DNA of 64,000 nt from Deinococcus sp. QL22 (GTDB lineage: Bacteria > Deinococcota > Deinococci > Deinococcales > Deinococcaceae). The position numbers were made by a program, and so were the translations under genes. The DNA is taken from contig NZ_CP097149.1 of the NCBI RefSeq assembly GCF_023370075.1, positions 1,574,501-1,638,500 on the forward strand, written 5' to 3'. Position 1 is the first letter of the stretch. The number at the start of each line of letters is the position of its first letter. Positions 18,655-33,270 of the stretch are shown here, in pieces. The notes under the pieces were generated by a model. That model made no database searches and was not told the DNA's origin. It saw only the letters and a list, made by a program, of their open reading frames with translations.

Positions 18655-20157
18655 TCAGTGCTTGCCGAAGTGGCCCAGCTGCGGCACATTCGGCTTCCAC
18701 TCCGGGCGCTCCAGCACTTCGCCGTAGAGATCGTATTCGTCGCTGTCCTCAATCCGGGCCTTGACGATGTCGCCAATCTTGAGTTGCCCGGCCAACTCGC
18801 CTGCAAACAGGTACACCTGACCATCGATGCCGGGCGCGTCGCCTTTGGTGCGGCCAATCATGCGGGTGCCGGGGGCGTCGTCCTCGTCGTCATTAAATTC
18901 GTCGATGATCACGTCCATCACACGGCCCACTTTCTCGGCCAGCTTTTCGGCACTGATGCGCTGCGCGACTTCCATAAAGCGGGCGAGGCGGGCTTCTTTC
19001 ACGTCCTGCGGCACTGCGCCTTCCAACTTATTGGCGTCGGCTTCGTCCACATCGCTGTAGGGGAAGGCTCCCACGCGGTCGAGGCGGGCGTCTTCCAGAA
19101 AGGTCAGCAACTCCTGAAACTCGGTTTCGGTTTCGCCGGGAAAGCCAACGATGAAGGTAGAGCGAATGACCAGCTCCGGGCAGATGGCACGCCAACGCTG
19201 GATGGTGTCCAGTTGCTTGCCCGCACCGGGTCGCCGCATAGAACGCAGAATCTTGGGCGAGGCGTGCTGAAGGGGAATATCCAGGTAAGGCAGGATTTTG
19301 CCCTGCGCCATCAGTTCCACGATCCGGTCGACATGGGGGTAGGGGTACACGTAATGCATCCGCACCCACGCGCCCATTTCGCCCAATTTCACGGCCAGGT
19401 CGGTCAGGTGGGCACGCACCTGCTCGCCCTGAAACTCGCTTTCACGGTGGCGCACATCCACGCCGTATGCACTCGTGTCCTGCGAAATCACCATCAGTTC
19501 CTTCGTGCCGCCCGCCACCAAGCGGAAGGCTTCGTACAGCACCGCGCCCGCATCCCGGCTGACCTGCAGGCCGCGCAATTTGGGAATGATGCAGAACGAG
19601 CAGGTGTGGTTGCAGCCCTCGGCAATTTTCACGTAGGCGTAATGCCGGGGGGTCAGGCGCACGCTGGGGGCGAACACGTCGCCGTGCCGGGTGTCCTCGC
19701 GGGTAGGCAGTTGTACGTCGGGGCGCATGCCGGGGGCGGCCACAGGTAGCAGCCCGGTAAAGGCGTCGGTTTCTATGGGCAAGAGCCGCCGCACATGCTC
19801 CATCACGTCGTCTACAGCCTCAGACCCCGTAATGGCGGCCACTTTGGGATGGCGCTCCAGAATCTTTTCGGGCCGCTCGCCCAGGCATCCGGTCACGATC
19901 ACGCGGCCCGTCGCGTCCAGCGCTTCGCCAATGGCGTTCAGGCTTTCCTCTACGGCGGGCGTAATAAAGCCGCAAGTATTCACGATCACGGCGTGGGCAT
20001 CTTCGTAGCTGGCGGCCACTTCATAGCCTTCGGCCCGGAGTTGGGTCAGGATGCGCTCGCTGTCTACGAGGGCTTTGGGGCAGCCGAGGCTGATGAATCC
20101 TACTTTTTTAGGGGCCACCAACATGCTGTCTGCTGGGCGCTGGGTTGTTGCCGTCAT
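18655..20157 (-). CDS. rimO: Ribosomal protein S12 methylthiotransferase
   Basis: Radical SAM methylthiotransferase that modifies an Asp of ribosomal protein S12. The N-terminal UPF0004 domain has the three iron-sulfur Cys ([22 protein letters not shown]). The radical SAM motif is [10 protein letters not shown]-terminal TRAM domain ([22 protein letters not shown]) binds substrate. The S12-type reading over MiaB rests on the [12 protein letters not shown] start and IPKLRG. GAGGAGA precedes the ATG. Divergent from minD. Confidence 0.93.
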   Translation of the reverse strand: MTATTQRPADSMLVAPKKVGFISLGCPKALVDSERILTQLRAEGYEVAASYEDAHAVIVNTCGFITPAVEESLNAIGEALDATGRVIVTGCLGERPEKILERHPKVAAITGSEAVDDVMEHVRRLLPIETDAFTGLLPVAAPGMRPDVQLPTREDTRHGDVFAPSVRLTPRHYAYVKIAEGCNHTCSFCIIPKLRGLQVSRDAGAVLYEAFRLVAGGTKELMVISQDTSAYGVDVRHRESEFQGEQVRAHLTDLAVKLGEMGAWVRMHYVYPYPHVDRIVELMAQGKILPYLDIPLQHASPKILRSMRRPGAGKQLDTIQRWRAICPELVIRSTFIVGFPGETETEFQELLTFLEDARLDRVGAFPYSDVDEADANKLEGAVPQDVKEARLARFMEVAQRISAEKLAEKVGRVMDVIIDEFNDDEDDAPGTRMIGRTKGDAPGIDGQVYLFAGELAGQLKIGDIVKARIEDSDEYDLYGEVLERPEWKPNVPQLGHFGKH

Positions 20158-20419
20158 GTGTTCTCCTCGCGCCGTGTGTGGCTCCTGATGGGGCCGCCCG
20201 CCGCCTTGTGCCTGCTTGATCTGATGCTCCTGATGCCCGCCCGCTCACGCGCCACGCCCGTTCTTGTCCCAATTGCTGGGGGCGCTGTGGCTGAACTGCA
20301 GCGGCTTCAACCCGGCATTATACAGGGCGCAGACCTATTCGAGAAGGACACAGGTCACATGACGAGGTCATACGGGGGCGGGCTGAGAGACATGTCACCC
20401 AATCGGGCGAGTCAGTTGA

Positions 20420-20425
20420 TAGACT
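20420..20425 (+). promoter_or_regulatory. -10 box of minD operon (leaderless)
   Basis: TAGACT, 9 nt before the minD ATG; no Shine-Dalgarno. Confidence 0.5.
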
Positions 20426-20434
20426 GCGCCGCAT

Positions 20435-21235
20435 ATGAATGCGAAGGTCATCGTGGTCACGTCCGGGAAGGGGGGCGTGGGCAAAACCACCACCACCGCC
20501 AACATCGGTGCGGCGCTTGCCAAATTGGGCGAAAAAGTGGTTGTCATCGACGTGGACGTGGGTCTACGAAACCTCGACGTGGTCATGGGCCTCGAGTCCC
20601 GTGTGGTCTTTGACCTGATCGACGTTCTGGAAGGCAAGTGCCGCATGAGTCAGGCTCTCATCCGCGACAAACGCGTAGAGAACCTGTATCTGCTGCCCGC
20701 CTCCCAGACCCGCGACAAGGACGCCCTTGACCCCGAAGTGTTTAAAACGGTGGTGCGCGGCCTGATCGAAGACGAGAAGTTTGACCGCGTGCTGATCGAC
20801 AGCCCCGCCGGAATCGAGTCGGGCTTCCGCACCGCTGCCGCCCCCGCCGAGGGTGCGCTGGTGGTCGTAAACCCCGAAGTCTCCAGCGTGCGCGACGCTG
20901 ACCGGATTATTGGCCTGCTGGAATCTCAACAGGTCAATGAAATCCGCCTGCTGATCAACCGCCTGCGGCCCAAAATGGTCGCCAGCGGCAACATGCTCAG
21001 CGAGGCCGATATTCTGGACATTCTGGGCGTCAAGCCGATTGGCGTGGTGCCGGAAGACGAGGGAATCATTGTGAGTACCAACGTCGGGGAGCCTGCGGTA
21101 CTGGGCAAAACCAAGGCGGGACAGGCCTTTATGGATACCGCCCGCCGCATGAAGGGCGAAGACGTGCCGTATCCCAAGTTCGATGAAGACAAGGGCTTCT
21201 GGTCGGCGTGGCGTCGTCTGTTTGGGGGGGCGTGA
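20435..21235 (+). CDS. minD: Septum site-determining ATPase MinD
   Basis: 266-residue membrane-associating ATPase that places the division septum with MinE and MinC. It has the deviant Walker A motif GKGGVGKTTTTAN near the N-terminus, DVDVGLRNLD, and a C-terminal amphipathic helix (KGFWSAWRRLFGG) for membrane binding. minE follows after 1 nt, then rodA. No minC is present in the window. Confidence 0.95.
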   Translation: MNAKVIVVTSGKGGVGKTTTTANIGAALAKLGEKVVVIDVDVGLRNLDVVMGLESRVVFDLIDVLEGKCRMSQALIRDKRVENLYLLPASQTRDKDALDPEVFKTVVRGLIEDEKFDRVLIDSPAGIESGFRTAAAPAEGALVVVNPEVSSVRDADRIIGLLESQQVNEIRLLINRLRPKMVASGNMLSEADILDILGVKPIGVVPEDEGIIVSTNVGEPAVLGKTKAGQAFMDTARRMKGEDVPYPKFDEDKGFWSAWRRLFGGA

Positions 21236-21236
21236 G

Positions 21237-21497
21237 ATGTTTTCATGGATGAAGCGGGGCCGCACCAAAGAGACCCTCAAAGACCGCCTCGAATTGGTGC
21301 TGGCCTATGACCGCGCCCAGATTCCGCCCGGCAAGGTAGATGCCCTGCGCCAAGACCTGCTGGAAGTCGTCAAGCGCTACTTTCCCACGGGAAGCAGCAG
21401 CATCGAAATAGAGCAGCGCGGCGATATGGTCGTGCTGATGGCGAACATTCCGATTGATGAGAACGCGCCGGGGCACACATCGAACCGGGGGCGCTGA
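21237..21497 (+). CDS. minE: Cell division topological specificity factor MinE
   Basis: 86 residues. Starts MFSWMKRGRTKETLKDRLELVLAYDR, matching the MinE membrane-targeting and MinD-interaction helix, followed by the topological domain (VVKRYF, EIEQRGDMVVLMANIP). The start 1 nt after the minD stop implies coupling. It stimulates MinD ATPase to drive pole-to-pole oscillation. Confidence 0.93.
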   Translation: MFSWMKRGRTKETLKDRLELVLAYDRAQIPPGKVDALRQDLLEVVKRYFPTGSSSIEIEQRGDMVVLMANIPIDENAPGHTSNRGR

Positions 21498-21608
21498 CCC
21501 TCTTTATTCCAATCAAGTTCTAGACCGTCCAGCCAGCCTCACACACAGTCCATGCCCCGTGCCCTAGCCTAGTGGCGTGACGGCTGCAACTGTGTTGAGG
21601 CAAGTGCT

Positions 21609-22676
21609 GTGAAGTACGACTTACGTTTTCCGGTAATCATTCTGGCCCTGCTGGTGGTGGGCCTGCTGACGGTCAGTACGGCGGCGTTGGCTCCCCGCGT
21701 GGCCCCCGGCGTGTTCAACAAGCAACTGATCGGGGTAGCGCTGGCCGCCGTGCCGATTGCGCTGCTGTGGTGGGCCGGGCGTGACCGCATTTACAGCGTT
21801 GCGCCGTATTTATACGGTCTCGCGCTATTAATGCAGGCTAGTACCTTTGTGATCGGTAAGGAAGTGAACGGCCAGAAAAACTGGATCGAACTGGGGCCGC
21901 TGCAATTTCAGCCGCTGGAAATCCTGAAATTTGCCATGATCCTGATGCTTCCGGTGGTGCTGCGGAGCGGCTATCAGGGCATCAAAACGTATGCTTTTGC
22001 GCTGGCGGTCTTCCTGCCTGCCATTGGCCTCGTGGTCATTCAGGATTTCGGCGGCGCACTGGTGCTGGCCGTGATGTTCGGCGTCATCATGCTGGCCGCC
22101 CGCATTCCGTGGTGGCACGCTGTCTTGGCAGTTTTGGCGCTGGGCGTGGCTTTTCCTACCGTGCTGTATCCCAAGCTGGAGCCGTACCAGCAAAAGCGCC
22201 TGACCATTTTCCTGGACCCCTACCAAGACCCACGCGGGGCCGGGTATCAGGTCATTCAAAGCACGATTGCGGTGGGTTCGGGCGGCTTGCAGGGCAAGGG
22301 TTACAAGGAGGGCTCGCAGTCTCACAACGGCTTCCTGCCCGAAGCGCACACCGATTTTGCTTTCAGCACATGGGCCGAAGAACAGGGTCTGGTGGGCGGC
22401 CTCGCCGTGCTGGTGCTGTACGGCATGCTGTTCTGGGGACTGGCAGGCATGGCCGCCGAAGCGCCCCGGCTGCAAGACCAGATTTTGTTTGCAGGCATTC
22501 TGGGCCAGATCGGATTTCAGGTCATCGAAAACGTGGGCGCGGCCCTGAGTGTGCTGCCGCTGACCGGAATCACGCTGCCGCTGATCAGCTACGGTCTCAG
22601 CAGTCTGGTCAGTACCCTCAGTACGCTGGGGCTGGCGTATGTAATGTACCGGGATCGGCACGGCGGCATGATTTAG
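21609..22676 (+). CDS. rodA: SEDS peptidoglycan glycosyltransferase RodA
   Basis: 355 residues, about ten membrane segments. The large extracellular loop contains the SEDS signature HNGFLPEAHTDFAFSTWAEEQG, and the C-terminal part has LPLTGITLPLISYGLSSL. The RodA form (elongation) fits better than FtsW because of length and the PEAHTDF motif. The GTG start follows a weak TGAGG. It probably belongs to the min transcript and ends in a strong terminator. Confidence 0.9.
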   Translation: MKYDLRFPVIILALLVVGLLTVSTAALAPRVAPGVFNKQLIGVALAAVPIALLWWAGRDRIYSVAPYLYGLALLMQASTFVIGKEVNGQKNWIELGPLQFQPLEILKFAMILMLPVVLRSGYQGIKTYAFALAVFLPAIGLVVIQDFGGALVLAVMFGVIMLAARIPWWHAVLAVLALGVAFPTVLYPKLEPYQQKRLTIFLDPYQDPRGAGYQVIQSTIAVGSGGLQGKGYKEGSQSHNGFLPEAHTDFAFSTWAEEQGLVGGLAVLVLYGMLFWGLAGMAAEAPRLQDQILFAGILGQIGFQVIENVGAALSVLPLTGITLPLISYGLSSLVSTLSTLGLAYVMYRDRHGGMI

Positions 22677-22692
22677 GGATGGAAAGCTAAAC

Positions 22693-22736
22693 AAGGAAGG
22701 CGAGAAGCGCAATCTCAGCTTCTCGCCTTCCTTTTG
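22693..22736 (+). terminator. Strong terminator after rodA
   Basis: Perfect 16-bp stem from 22,693-22,708 with 22,718-22,733, 9-nt loop, running into a short T-rich end. Usable from both strands. Confidence 0.8.
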
Positions 22737-22758
22737 GTTGGGTGGGGCGGGTGCGTTT

Positions 22759-22840
22759 GCTGGGTAGCCCCCTCACCCCGCTGTTTCACAGCGCCCCTCT
22801 CTTCGAGCTGTTCCAGTCCATAGGTGGAGAGGGCAACAGC
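22759..22840. repeat. Dispersed intergenic repeat, copy 1
   Basis: Contains CCCCCTCACCCCGCTGTTTC, CAGCGCCCCTCTC and GGTGGAGAGGGCAAC. Related copies are at 25,852, 31,362 and 35,057. The CCCCTC and GAGGGG ends can pair. Confidence 0.65.
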
Positions 22841-22879
22841 TTAGGTACAGTAGGAAGCAGTTCTTAGACCCTTCGACCC

Positions 22880-25672
<2,793 letters not shown>

Positions 25673-25805
25673 GGAACCTCCGGTGGGTAGGGGAGAGGAA
25701 TGGGTTTCGGGTACAGGTTCCAACATACAGAACTGCGGCCACACTAGCGCCCCCAAATGTGACAAATGACTGAGCGTTTAGGGGCCGTGTATTCGGCAGA
25801 GGCAG

Positions 25806-25830
25806 AAAAAAGACCGCTGGGGGAGCGGCC
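25806..25830 (-). terminator. Terminator of the pentose phosphate operon
   Basis: On the minus strand GGCCGCT/AGCGGTC (7 bp with one G-T) and a CCCCC loop precede TTTTTT. It lies ~110 nt after the pgl stop, beyond a dispersed repeat. Confidence 0.65.
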
Positions 25831-25851
25831 TTGAGTGGGGCTGTCATGCTT

Positions 25852-25932
25852 GCTGGGTGGCCCCCTCACCCCACTGTTTCACAGCGCCCCTCTCTGCTGC
25901 GTAGCTCTCCGAGTCCCACAGGTGGAGAGGGG
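25852..25932. repeat. Dispersed intergenic repeat, copy 2
   Basis: Best-preserved copy: GCTGGGTGGCCCCCTCACCC, then CTGTTTCACAGCGCCCCTCT and GGTGGAGAGGGG. Sits between pgl and its terminator. Confidence 0.65.
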
Positions 25933-25938
25933 AAAAAT

Positions 25939-26616
25939 CTAAATATTTGCCAACTCAGCCCCAGCTGCCGCGTCTACAAACCACACCGCGTCCTGCACGC
26001 CTGCGATGGGGTGGCCGCCCTCGCCCTGGTGTACCTGCCGCAAAATCCCAGCCTTGCCCGCACCCGTGACCAGAATCCAGCGTTCGCGGGCGGCGTTGAT
26101 CTCAGCGTAGGTGAAGGTCAGGCGGCCCGTGTTGAGCCGGGGCACGAAGTTGGAAGCCACACGCCCGGTTGCCCCCAACGCGCCTGTGCCGGGAAACAGG
26201 CTGGCGGTGTGGCCGTCGTCGCCCATGCCGAGCAGCACGGCGTCCAGTTGGGTGGGCAGCAACGCGGCGTAAGCCTCGGCTGCCGCGTCCAGCGGTTGCA
26301 CCTCACCCCCCATCCGGTGAACCTGCGCGGTGGGCACCGGCACATGGTTCAGCAGTTCATCCTGCGCCAACCTGTAATTGCTCTCCGGGCTATCCGGCCC
26401 CACGCTGCGTTCATCGCTGAAATAGATATGTACCGACTGCCACGGCATTTCGGGCATGTCGCGCAGCACCTTGTACATCAGTTTGGGTGTGCTCCCGCCC
26501 GACAGGGCCACATGAAAAGCTCCCCGATCCCGCACCGCCGCCCGTGCAGTCTGGGCGAACGCTTCGGCAGCGGCGGCAGCGGTCAGCTCGGGTGTAGGAA
26601 AGGTTCGGATGTTCAT
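25939..26616 (-). CDS. pgl: 6-phosphogluconolactonase
   Basis: 225 residues of the GlcNAc-6-P isomerase/6-phosphogluconolactonase superfamily. [11 protein letters not shown] binds phosphate, [17 protein letters not shown] is the DevB/Pgl signature and [16 protein letters not shown] the active-site loop with its His. It hydrolyses 6-phosphogluconolactone to 6-phosphogluconate. Last gene of gnd-zwf-opcA-pgl. Confidence 0.93.
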   Translation of the reverse strand: MNIRTFPTPELTAAAAAEAFAQTARAAVRDRGAFHVALSGGSTPKLMYKVLRDMPEMPWQSVHIYFSDERSVGPDSPESNYRLAQDELLNHVPVPTAQVHRMGGEVQPLDAAAEAYAALLPTQLDAVLLGMGDDGHTASLFPGTGALGATGRVASNFVPRLNTGRLTFTYAEINAARERWILVTGAGKAGILRQVHQGEGGHPIAGVQDAVWFVDAAAGAELANI

Positions 26617-26698
26617 GCTTGCACCCCTAAGACGGCAACAGCCGTGTCGTCAACTTGGCCCACGATCCATGTTCCAGATCCCACGTTGCATCCCCCAT

Positions 26699-27643
26699 TC
26701 ATAGGCTCGCCCTCGCCAGTTTCCACGCCCGCTCGAACACCTCGCCACGTTCCGGGCGGGCCATCACGCGGGCCAGCCCGTCGGCCAAACTCATTTGCGG
26801 CACGTTCACTTCGGTGGCGCGGGTCAGGTCGTCCCAGTGGGCTTCCACGCGGGCAAGGTCGCCCGTATCGGCGCTCAGCACAAAGCGCACACCGTCGCCA
26901 CTCAGTTCTGCACCGCATAGGTCACCGTTTTCGCGGTGGCAGCGCGAGCGTTTCAGTTCCACGTCATTTAGGTTTTTCCAGCCCAACGTGTCGGCAATAA
27001 ATCCGGCAAACAGGCGGGCAGGCAGGTCCTTGGTGCCGGAATAGCGCACGGTCAGGCGGTCTATGCGTGGCAGTTGGCGGGCCGCGTCGCCCGAATCGAA
27101 GACCTGTGCCAGCGCCTCACGCCAGCCTGCGCTGCGGCTCCAGCCCAGGTCGGCCAGTGCGTAGTGCCGGGCAGGCGGAATATCCAGCGTCAGGCTGTCG
27201 GCAATGACCTGATCGGCAATATCTGTCAGTTCGGCCAGCAGCGGGCCGGTGGGCTGGGAATCTGCGCCCCACCACACATGATTGACGGTGGCAGGCCGCA
27301 GCAGGGGCAAAATCGCGCCCTGAAGCTGCTCGGCACTGGCATTCAGAATCAGGCGCTCCACGTACAGGCCGCCCGGTTGCGGCACCAACGTCGCGTGTAC
27401 CACCACGTCTTCGGTGCCGTCCATCACGCCGATAATCTGGCGTCCGGCGTAGCGGCCTTCCAGTCCGGCCAGGGCTTCTTCCACGCGCCCCAGATGTTTT
27501 TTTACCGTCAGGGCCACGATATTGCCCGTGTAGGCCCGCGTTTCTACCTGCGTTTGTCCCCACAGCTCATCAAGGGCCATTTGGGCAAGGCGCACAGTGG
27601 TATCGACGGGGCCGATGGGTTTCAGGTCGGTGGCGTAGGTCAT
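26699..27643 (-). CDS. opcA: Glucose-6-phosphate dehydrogenase assembly protein OpcA
   Basis: 314 residues matching OpcA, an allosteric activator/assembly factor of glucose-6-P dehydrogenase known from cyanobacteria and actinobacteria. Recognisable stretches: [32 protein letters not shown] and [19 protein letters not shown]. Location between zwf and pgl supports the role. It is separated from zwf by ~160 nt containing facing short repeats. Confidence 0.85.
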   Translation of the reverse strand: MTYATDLKPIGPVDTTVRLAQMALDELWGQTQVETRAYTGNIVALTVKKHLGRVEEALAGLEGRYAGRQIIGVMDGTEDVVVHATLVPQPGGLYVERLILNASAEQLQGAILPLLRPATVNHVWWGADSQPTGPLLAELTDIADQVIADSLTLDIPPARHYALADLGWSRSAGWREALAQVFDSGDAARQLPRIDRLTVRYSGTKDLPARLFAGFIADTLGWKNLNDVELKRSRCHRENGDLCGAELSGDGVRFVLSADTGDLARVEAHWDDLTRATEVNVPQMSLADGLARVMARPERGEVFERAWKLARASL

Positions 27644-27695
27644 GGCGTGCCTCCGGTGAGGTCTGACGGTTCGGCGGCGGCAAGTCTAATGTTCA

Positions 27696-27776
27696 AAGGG
27701 TCTGAGGGTCTAAGAACACATAACCCTCCAAATCCTAAATCTCTTGACCTCAGACTCTTAGACCCTAGACCCTGAG
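27696..27776. repeat. Facing copies of the GGGTCTAAG repeat between zwf and opcA
   Basis: AAAGGGTCTGAGGGTCTAAG on the left and a partial complement (CTCTTAGACCCTAGACCCTG) on the right can form a hairpin inside the operon. This could reduce read-through from zwf to opcA. Confidence 0.5.
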
Positions 27777-27803
27777 ACAAAGCCCCCAGACTCCCGAACG
27801 CCG

Positions 27804-29503
<1,700 letters not shown>

Positions 29504-29507
<4 letters not shown>

Positions 29508-30583
29508 GCCCCGTCCTTCACGCGCTGCTGGCCTGCCTCGCCCAATTCCTGCGCCTCACGCACGCTGCCGTCATCGGGCAGGGTGGGCTTGGTAGAAATG
29601 TTTTGCGGGGCAGCAGCGCTGGGGTGTTCCCCGGCCTTCACGCTGGGCACCACGCTTTCCTGCTTGCCGACTTCCAGCTTCTTCACGGCGTGTCCACCAA
29701 AGGCGCGGCGCATGGCTGACAGCATCTGGCCCGCGTAGCTCACTTCCTGCTGGCTGCGGAACCGCATCTGGGTACTGAGGGTGATGACCGGAGTCGGAAT
29801 GCCCAGTTCGATAGAATCGATGATCGTCCAGCGGCCCTCGCCACTGTCGGCCACGTAATCGGACAGGTCATGGAAGGAGGCGTCGCTGTGCAGGGCTTCG
29901 GCGGTCAGGTCAAGCAGCCAACTGCGAACCACGCTGCCGTGCCGCCACAGTTCGGCAATCTGGGCCAAGTCCAGTCCGAATTCCTCTTTGGCCCCCAGCA
30001 TTTCGAAGCCCTCGGCGTAGGCCTGCATCATGCCGTACTCAATGCCGTTGTGAACCATTTTCACGTAATGCCCCGACCCAGACGGCCCCATGCGGCCCCA
30101 ACCCCGATCCGGTGCGGGAGCCAACACCTCGAACACGGGGCGCAGGCGCTCGATGGCCTCTACGGTGCCGCCCATCATCATGGCGTAGCCTTCTTTCAGG
30201 CCCCAGATCCCGCCCGACGTGCCCACATCCACAAACTCTATACCTTTGGGGGCCAGTTCCTCGGCGCGGCGCTTGGAATCCTTAAAGTTGGAGTTGCCGC
30301 CGTCGATGATGATGTCGCCGGGAGCCAGTCGGCCCGCCAGATCGTCGATCACCGCCTGCGTAATTTGCCCGGCAGGCACCATCATCCACACCGCCCGCGA
30401 TCCCGGCTCGCCCAGTCCGGCAATCAGTTCGTCCATGCTGCGTGCGCCCTGAGCGCCGTGCGTCTCGATGTTGACGACGTTCGCCTCGGTGCGGTCATAG
30501 CCGACCACCTGTTGACCACCCTGCGTGAGGCGCAGCACCATGTTGCCGCCCATTTTTCCCAGACCAATCATGCCTATTTTCAT
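29504..30583 (-). CDS. gnd: 6-phosphogluconate dehydrogenase, decarboxylating (short form)
   Basis: 359 residues of the short YqeC/GndA-like type. GLGKMGGNM binds the cofactor, [10 protein letters not shown] binds substrate, [20 protein letters not shown] contains the catalytic Lys. Converts 6-phosphogluconate to ribulose 5-phosphate. The last ~55 residues (from KLEVGKQE on) are a polar, Pro/Ser-rich extension beyond the fold. GGAGG precedes the ATG. First gene of the operon. Confidence 0.92.
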
Positions 30584-30721
30584 GCGCGACCTCCCGGCAC
30601 GGAACCGCTTCCAGCCCTCGTGCCATCACTGTCAGGCAATATACGCGGGGTTCCACGTGGGCGGACGGCCCATGTAGAGAGTCGCTTAATCAAGTTGACC
30701 CGTTGCAGGCTGACCGCAGTC

Positions 30722-31276
30722 TTACTTTTTGCGTTTGCGGGCGGCTTTCTGGGCCTCTTTCAGCGCCTTGCGTTCCTCTTCCTGTTTCTTTTGCATGTCG
30801 CGGCCCACGTCTTCCATCAGTTGTGCGCCCTGCGCGTCTACGGTGCGTTGCAATGCCAGCAGGGTAGACACCACCATGTTGTTCAGCATGCGTTCCACAG
30901 GCGTTTTGATCCAGTTGTAGCGCACGCGGCCATTCAGGGTCATCGTGACTTCGGTGCCGCCGGGCGTGGCTTTAAATGTCCAGCCCTGGGTCAGTTTTTC
31001 CAGCGGGCCGACATTCCGCACGCTTTCCCAGCCGCCCCGCTGCGGGGCCTGCAACTGGCCGTATTTGGCGGTGAATCCCAGCCCCAACAAGCGCCGCGAA
31101 AACTTAAAGCGCACCAGCACGTTGTTGGTCAGGCGGGCGTCGGCCTCCGAATACTCCGCTTTGGTGAGGTTGGGATCCCATTTGACGCGCCGCTTGGGTT
31201 CCAGCGCGAGGCGGTATAGCACGTCCGGGCGCGCCCTGACCACGATATTTTGCTTGATACTGATGGTTTCCGACAT
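30722..31276 (-). CDS. SRPBCC-fold (START-like) protein with basic coiled-coil tail
   Basis: 184 residues. The first ~150 fit the SRPBCC/polyketide cyclase helix-grip fold (VVRARPDVLYRLALEPKRRVKWDP; TFKATPGGTEVTMTLNGRV). The C-terminus is a Lys/Glu-rich helix (QKKQEEERKALKEAQKAARK). The fold binds hydrophobic ligands; ligand unknown. A TACAGT box lies 10 nt before the ATG. Confidence 0.75.
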   Translation of the reverse strand: MSETISIKQNIVVRARPDVLYRLALEPKRRVKWDPNLTKAEYSEADARLTNNVLVRFKFSRRLLGLGFTAKYGQLQAPQRGGWESVRNVGPLEKLTQGWTFKATPGGTEVTMTLNGRVRYNWIKTPVERMLNNMVVSTLLALQRTVDAQGAQLMEDVGRDMQKKQEEERKALKEAQKAARKRKK

Positions 31277-31361
31277 GAGTGCCCCTACTGTAGCGCGGGG
31301 AGGCCAAGGGAGCGGGGGTGTCGGTTAGGGGTGTGCGGCCTCAAGGCATTCGCTGTCCTGA

Positions 31362-31413
31362 CTCACCCCCTCTCCTGCGGAGCTTGACCAGCCAAGGCAG
31401 AGGGAGCAACAGC
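31362..31413. repeat. Dispersed intergenic repeat, copy 3 (short)
   Basis: CTCACCCCCTCTCCTGCGGA ... AGAGGGAGCAACAGC. A shortened relative of the copies at 22,759, 25,852 and 35,057; the right end matches copy 1 best. Confidence 0.5.
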
Positions 31414-31454
31414 TTTGAATACCGAGTCTCCAGGCCTCCCCCACTCCCCGTTCC

Positions 31455-33215
31455 TCACGCCTGCGGGACTTCCGCCTCTACCACCGTGCCGTGTCCGGGC
31501 GCACTCAGCACGCGGTAGCTGCCGCCTCTGGCCTCCACGCGCTCGCGCATCTGCATCAGGCCCAGGCCGCCCGCACTGCTGACCCGCCCACTGACCTGCT
31601 CCGGGTCAAAGCCCGCGCCGTCGTCCTGCACACGTAGCGTCACTTGGGAGGCTCCGTGCAGGCTCACTTTCACCTCATGGGCGCGGGCGTGCTTGGCGAT
31701 ATTGTTCAGGCTTTCCTGCAAAATTCGGAACACGACGGCCTCGTCACTGGGAGAGAGGGTGATGTCTCCGGTCACGCTCAGCACGCTTTTTACGCGGTTT
31801 TGCTGCCCAAAGTCCTCCACATAGCGCCGCACGGTTTCCAGCAGGCCATAGCGTTCCAGATCAATCGGACGCAGCGCGAAAATAGAGCGCCGGACTTCCC
31901 GAATCTGTTCGCGCAGCAGGGCGCTGGCGGCCTTCACCTCGACCTCGGCCTGCTCCGGCTGGGTACGAACCTGGCGGGCCACCACATCCAGTTTCAGGGC
32001 GGCAAACGCGAGCGACTGTGCCACACCGTCATGAATCTCGCGGGCAATCCGGGCGCGTTCGTCGCTGATGGCGAGCTCTTCAGAGTACAGGTAGGCGCGG
32101 GCGTTGCGAACGGCCAGCGTAGCCTGCCCCGCCATCAGGGCCAGCAGCGGAATGCGGGCGTCGTCGAAGGCATCGGCGCGGGCGTCTCCCAGCACCAGCA
32201 CGCCCACCAAATCTTCGTCGTCGCGCATCGGGAAGCCCAGCGCACTGGCGGCTCCGGCAAACACTTCGGCGGCTTCCTCGGGGGTGGCGACCAGCGGCGT
32301 TCCGGCCTGTGCCACCCGCAAGGCAAAGGCTGGAGCTGGCGTCCCTGCACCCGATTCTCCGGTTTTATCCTGCGCGTATTCCAGCCTCAGCAGCCCGTCC
32401 TGGTCGGTCAGGTAGGCGGCCCGCGCATCCACCCGCAGGCGTCCGGCCATATTCCGCGTGACCCGCGACAGCAGGCGGCGCATATTGCGTTCGGCGCGAA
32501 TAGACTGATCCACCGAATACAGCGTCATCAGGTCTAGGGTGCGCTGGCGGGCGGCTTCTACACCGTTGGCAACCTCGGCGGCTAGGGCTTGGGCCAGGGC
32601 TTCCATTTCCGGCGTGGGCGGGGTTTCAAAGTGCAGGGCCATCGCGCCGCCGCCGGGAATACCCACTTTCAGGGTATACAGATCGGCGCTGGGAGAGGCC
32701 AGCAGGGTGTCGCCGCGTGCCGTGCCGCTCAGCCCACCCGGTACGGTCAGGGTGGCGTACGTGGCCCCCGTGACCCGTACCGCGCCCCGTGCCGCCACTT
32801 CCACGACAGCGCCCATATCGGGAGCGTCGGTCAGGTCGCGCATCAGTTCCTGCACCGCCCGCAACCGCGCATGGGACGCACTCAGTTGACCGTACAGGTC
32901 GCGCAGTTCCCGCTCGGCCCGCTCCCGCGCCCTCGTGCCTTCTGCAATCCATTCCACACTGAAAAAAGTGACGGCTGGCCCCAGCAGGCCGTAAAACAGC
33001 AGGTGCGCCCACGTCTGACCCGCCGTATTGGGGAGCCGGGTAATTAGCACTTCCACGACCACCACCACCAACACGATCAGCGGCGGCAGCGTGTTGCGAA
33101 CCAAGCGCACCCGGTCAGACAACTTCACCTCGCCCGGTATATGGGCAGGCGGCGCGGCGGGCATGGGCGCGGGTGCTATCGGCGCTGGCATGGGTGAAGG
33201 GCGGGCGTCGGTCAT
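31455..33215 (-). CDS. NarL-type sensor histidine kinase with GAF domains
   Basis: About 586 residues. After a Pro-rich N-terminus there are two membrane helices, a coiled linker, two GAF-like sensory regions (about 130-300 and 320-380), then a HisKA_3 domain with the phospho-His in REIHDGVAQSLAFAALKLD and an HATPase_c domain (NNIAKHARA, DDGAGFD, GLGLMQMRERV). These kinases phosphorylate LuxR-type regulators; none is adjacent, so it is an orphan. The ATG is placed 6 nt after a TATGCT box; a longer frame would cross it. Confidence 0.85.
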   Translation of the reverse strand: MTDARPSPMPAPIAPAPMPAAPPAHIPGEVKLSDRVRLVRNTLPPLIVLVVVVVEVLITRLPNTAGQTWAHLLFYGLLGPAVTFFSVEWIAEGTRARERAERELRDLYGQLSASHARLRAVQELMRDLTDAPDMGAVVEVAARGAVRVTGATYATLTVPGGLSGTARGDTLLASPSADLYTLKVGIPGGGAMALHFETPPTPEMEALAQALAAEVANGVEAARQRTLDLMTLYSVDQSIRAERNMRRLLSRVTRNMAGRLRVDARAAYLTDQDGLLRLEYAQDKTGESGAGTPAPAFALRVAQAGTPLVATPEEAAEVFAGAASALGFPMRDDEDLVGVLVLGDARADAFDDARIPLLALMAGQATLAVRNARAYLYSEELAISDERARIAREIHDGVAQSLAFAALKLDVVARQVRTQPEQAEVEVKAASALLREQIREVRRSIFALRPIDLERYGLLETVRRYVEDFGQQNRVKSVLSVTGDITLSPSDEAVVFRILQESLNNIAKHARAHEVKVSLHGASQVTLRVQDDGAGFDPEQVSGRVSSAGGLGLMQMRERVEARGGSYRVLSAPGHGTVVEAEVPQA

Positions 33216-33221
33216 AACAGT

Positions 33222-33227
33222 AGCATA
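33222..33227 (-). promoter_or_regulatory. -10 box of histidine kinase gene (leaderless)
   Basis: TATGCT on the minus strand, 6 nt before the ATG. Confidence 0.5.
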
Positions 33228-33270
33228 GGCAAACCGGGGGCCAGGAAGGGTAATGGATGCGGGGGTGGGG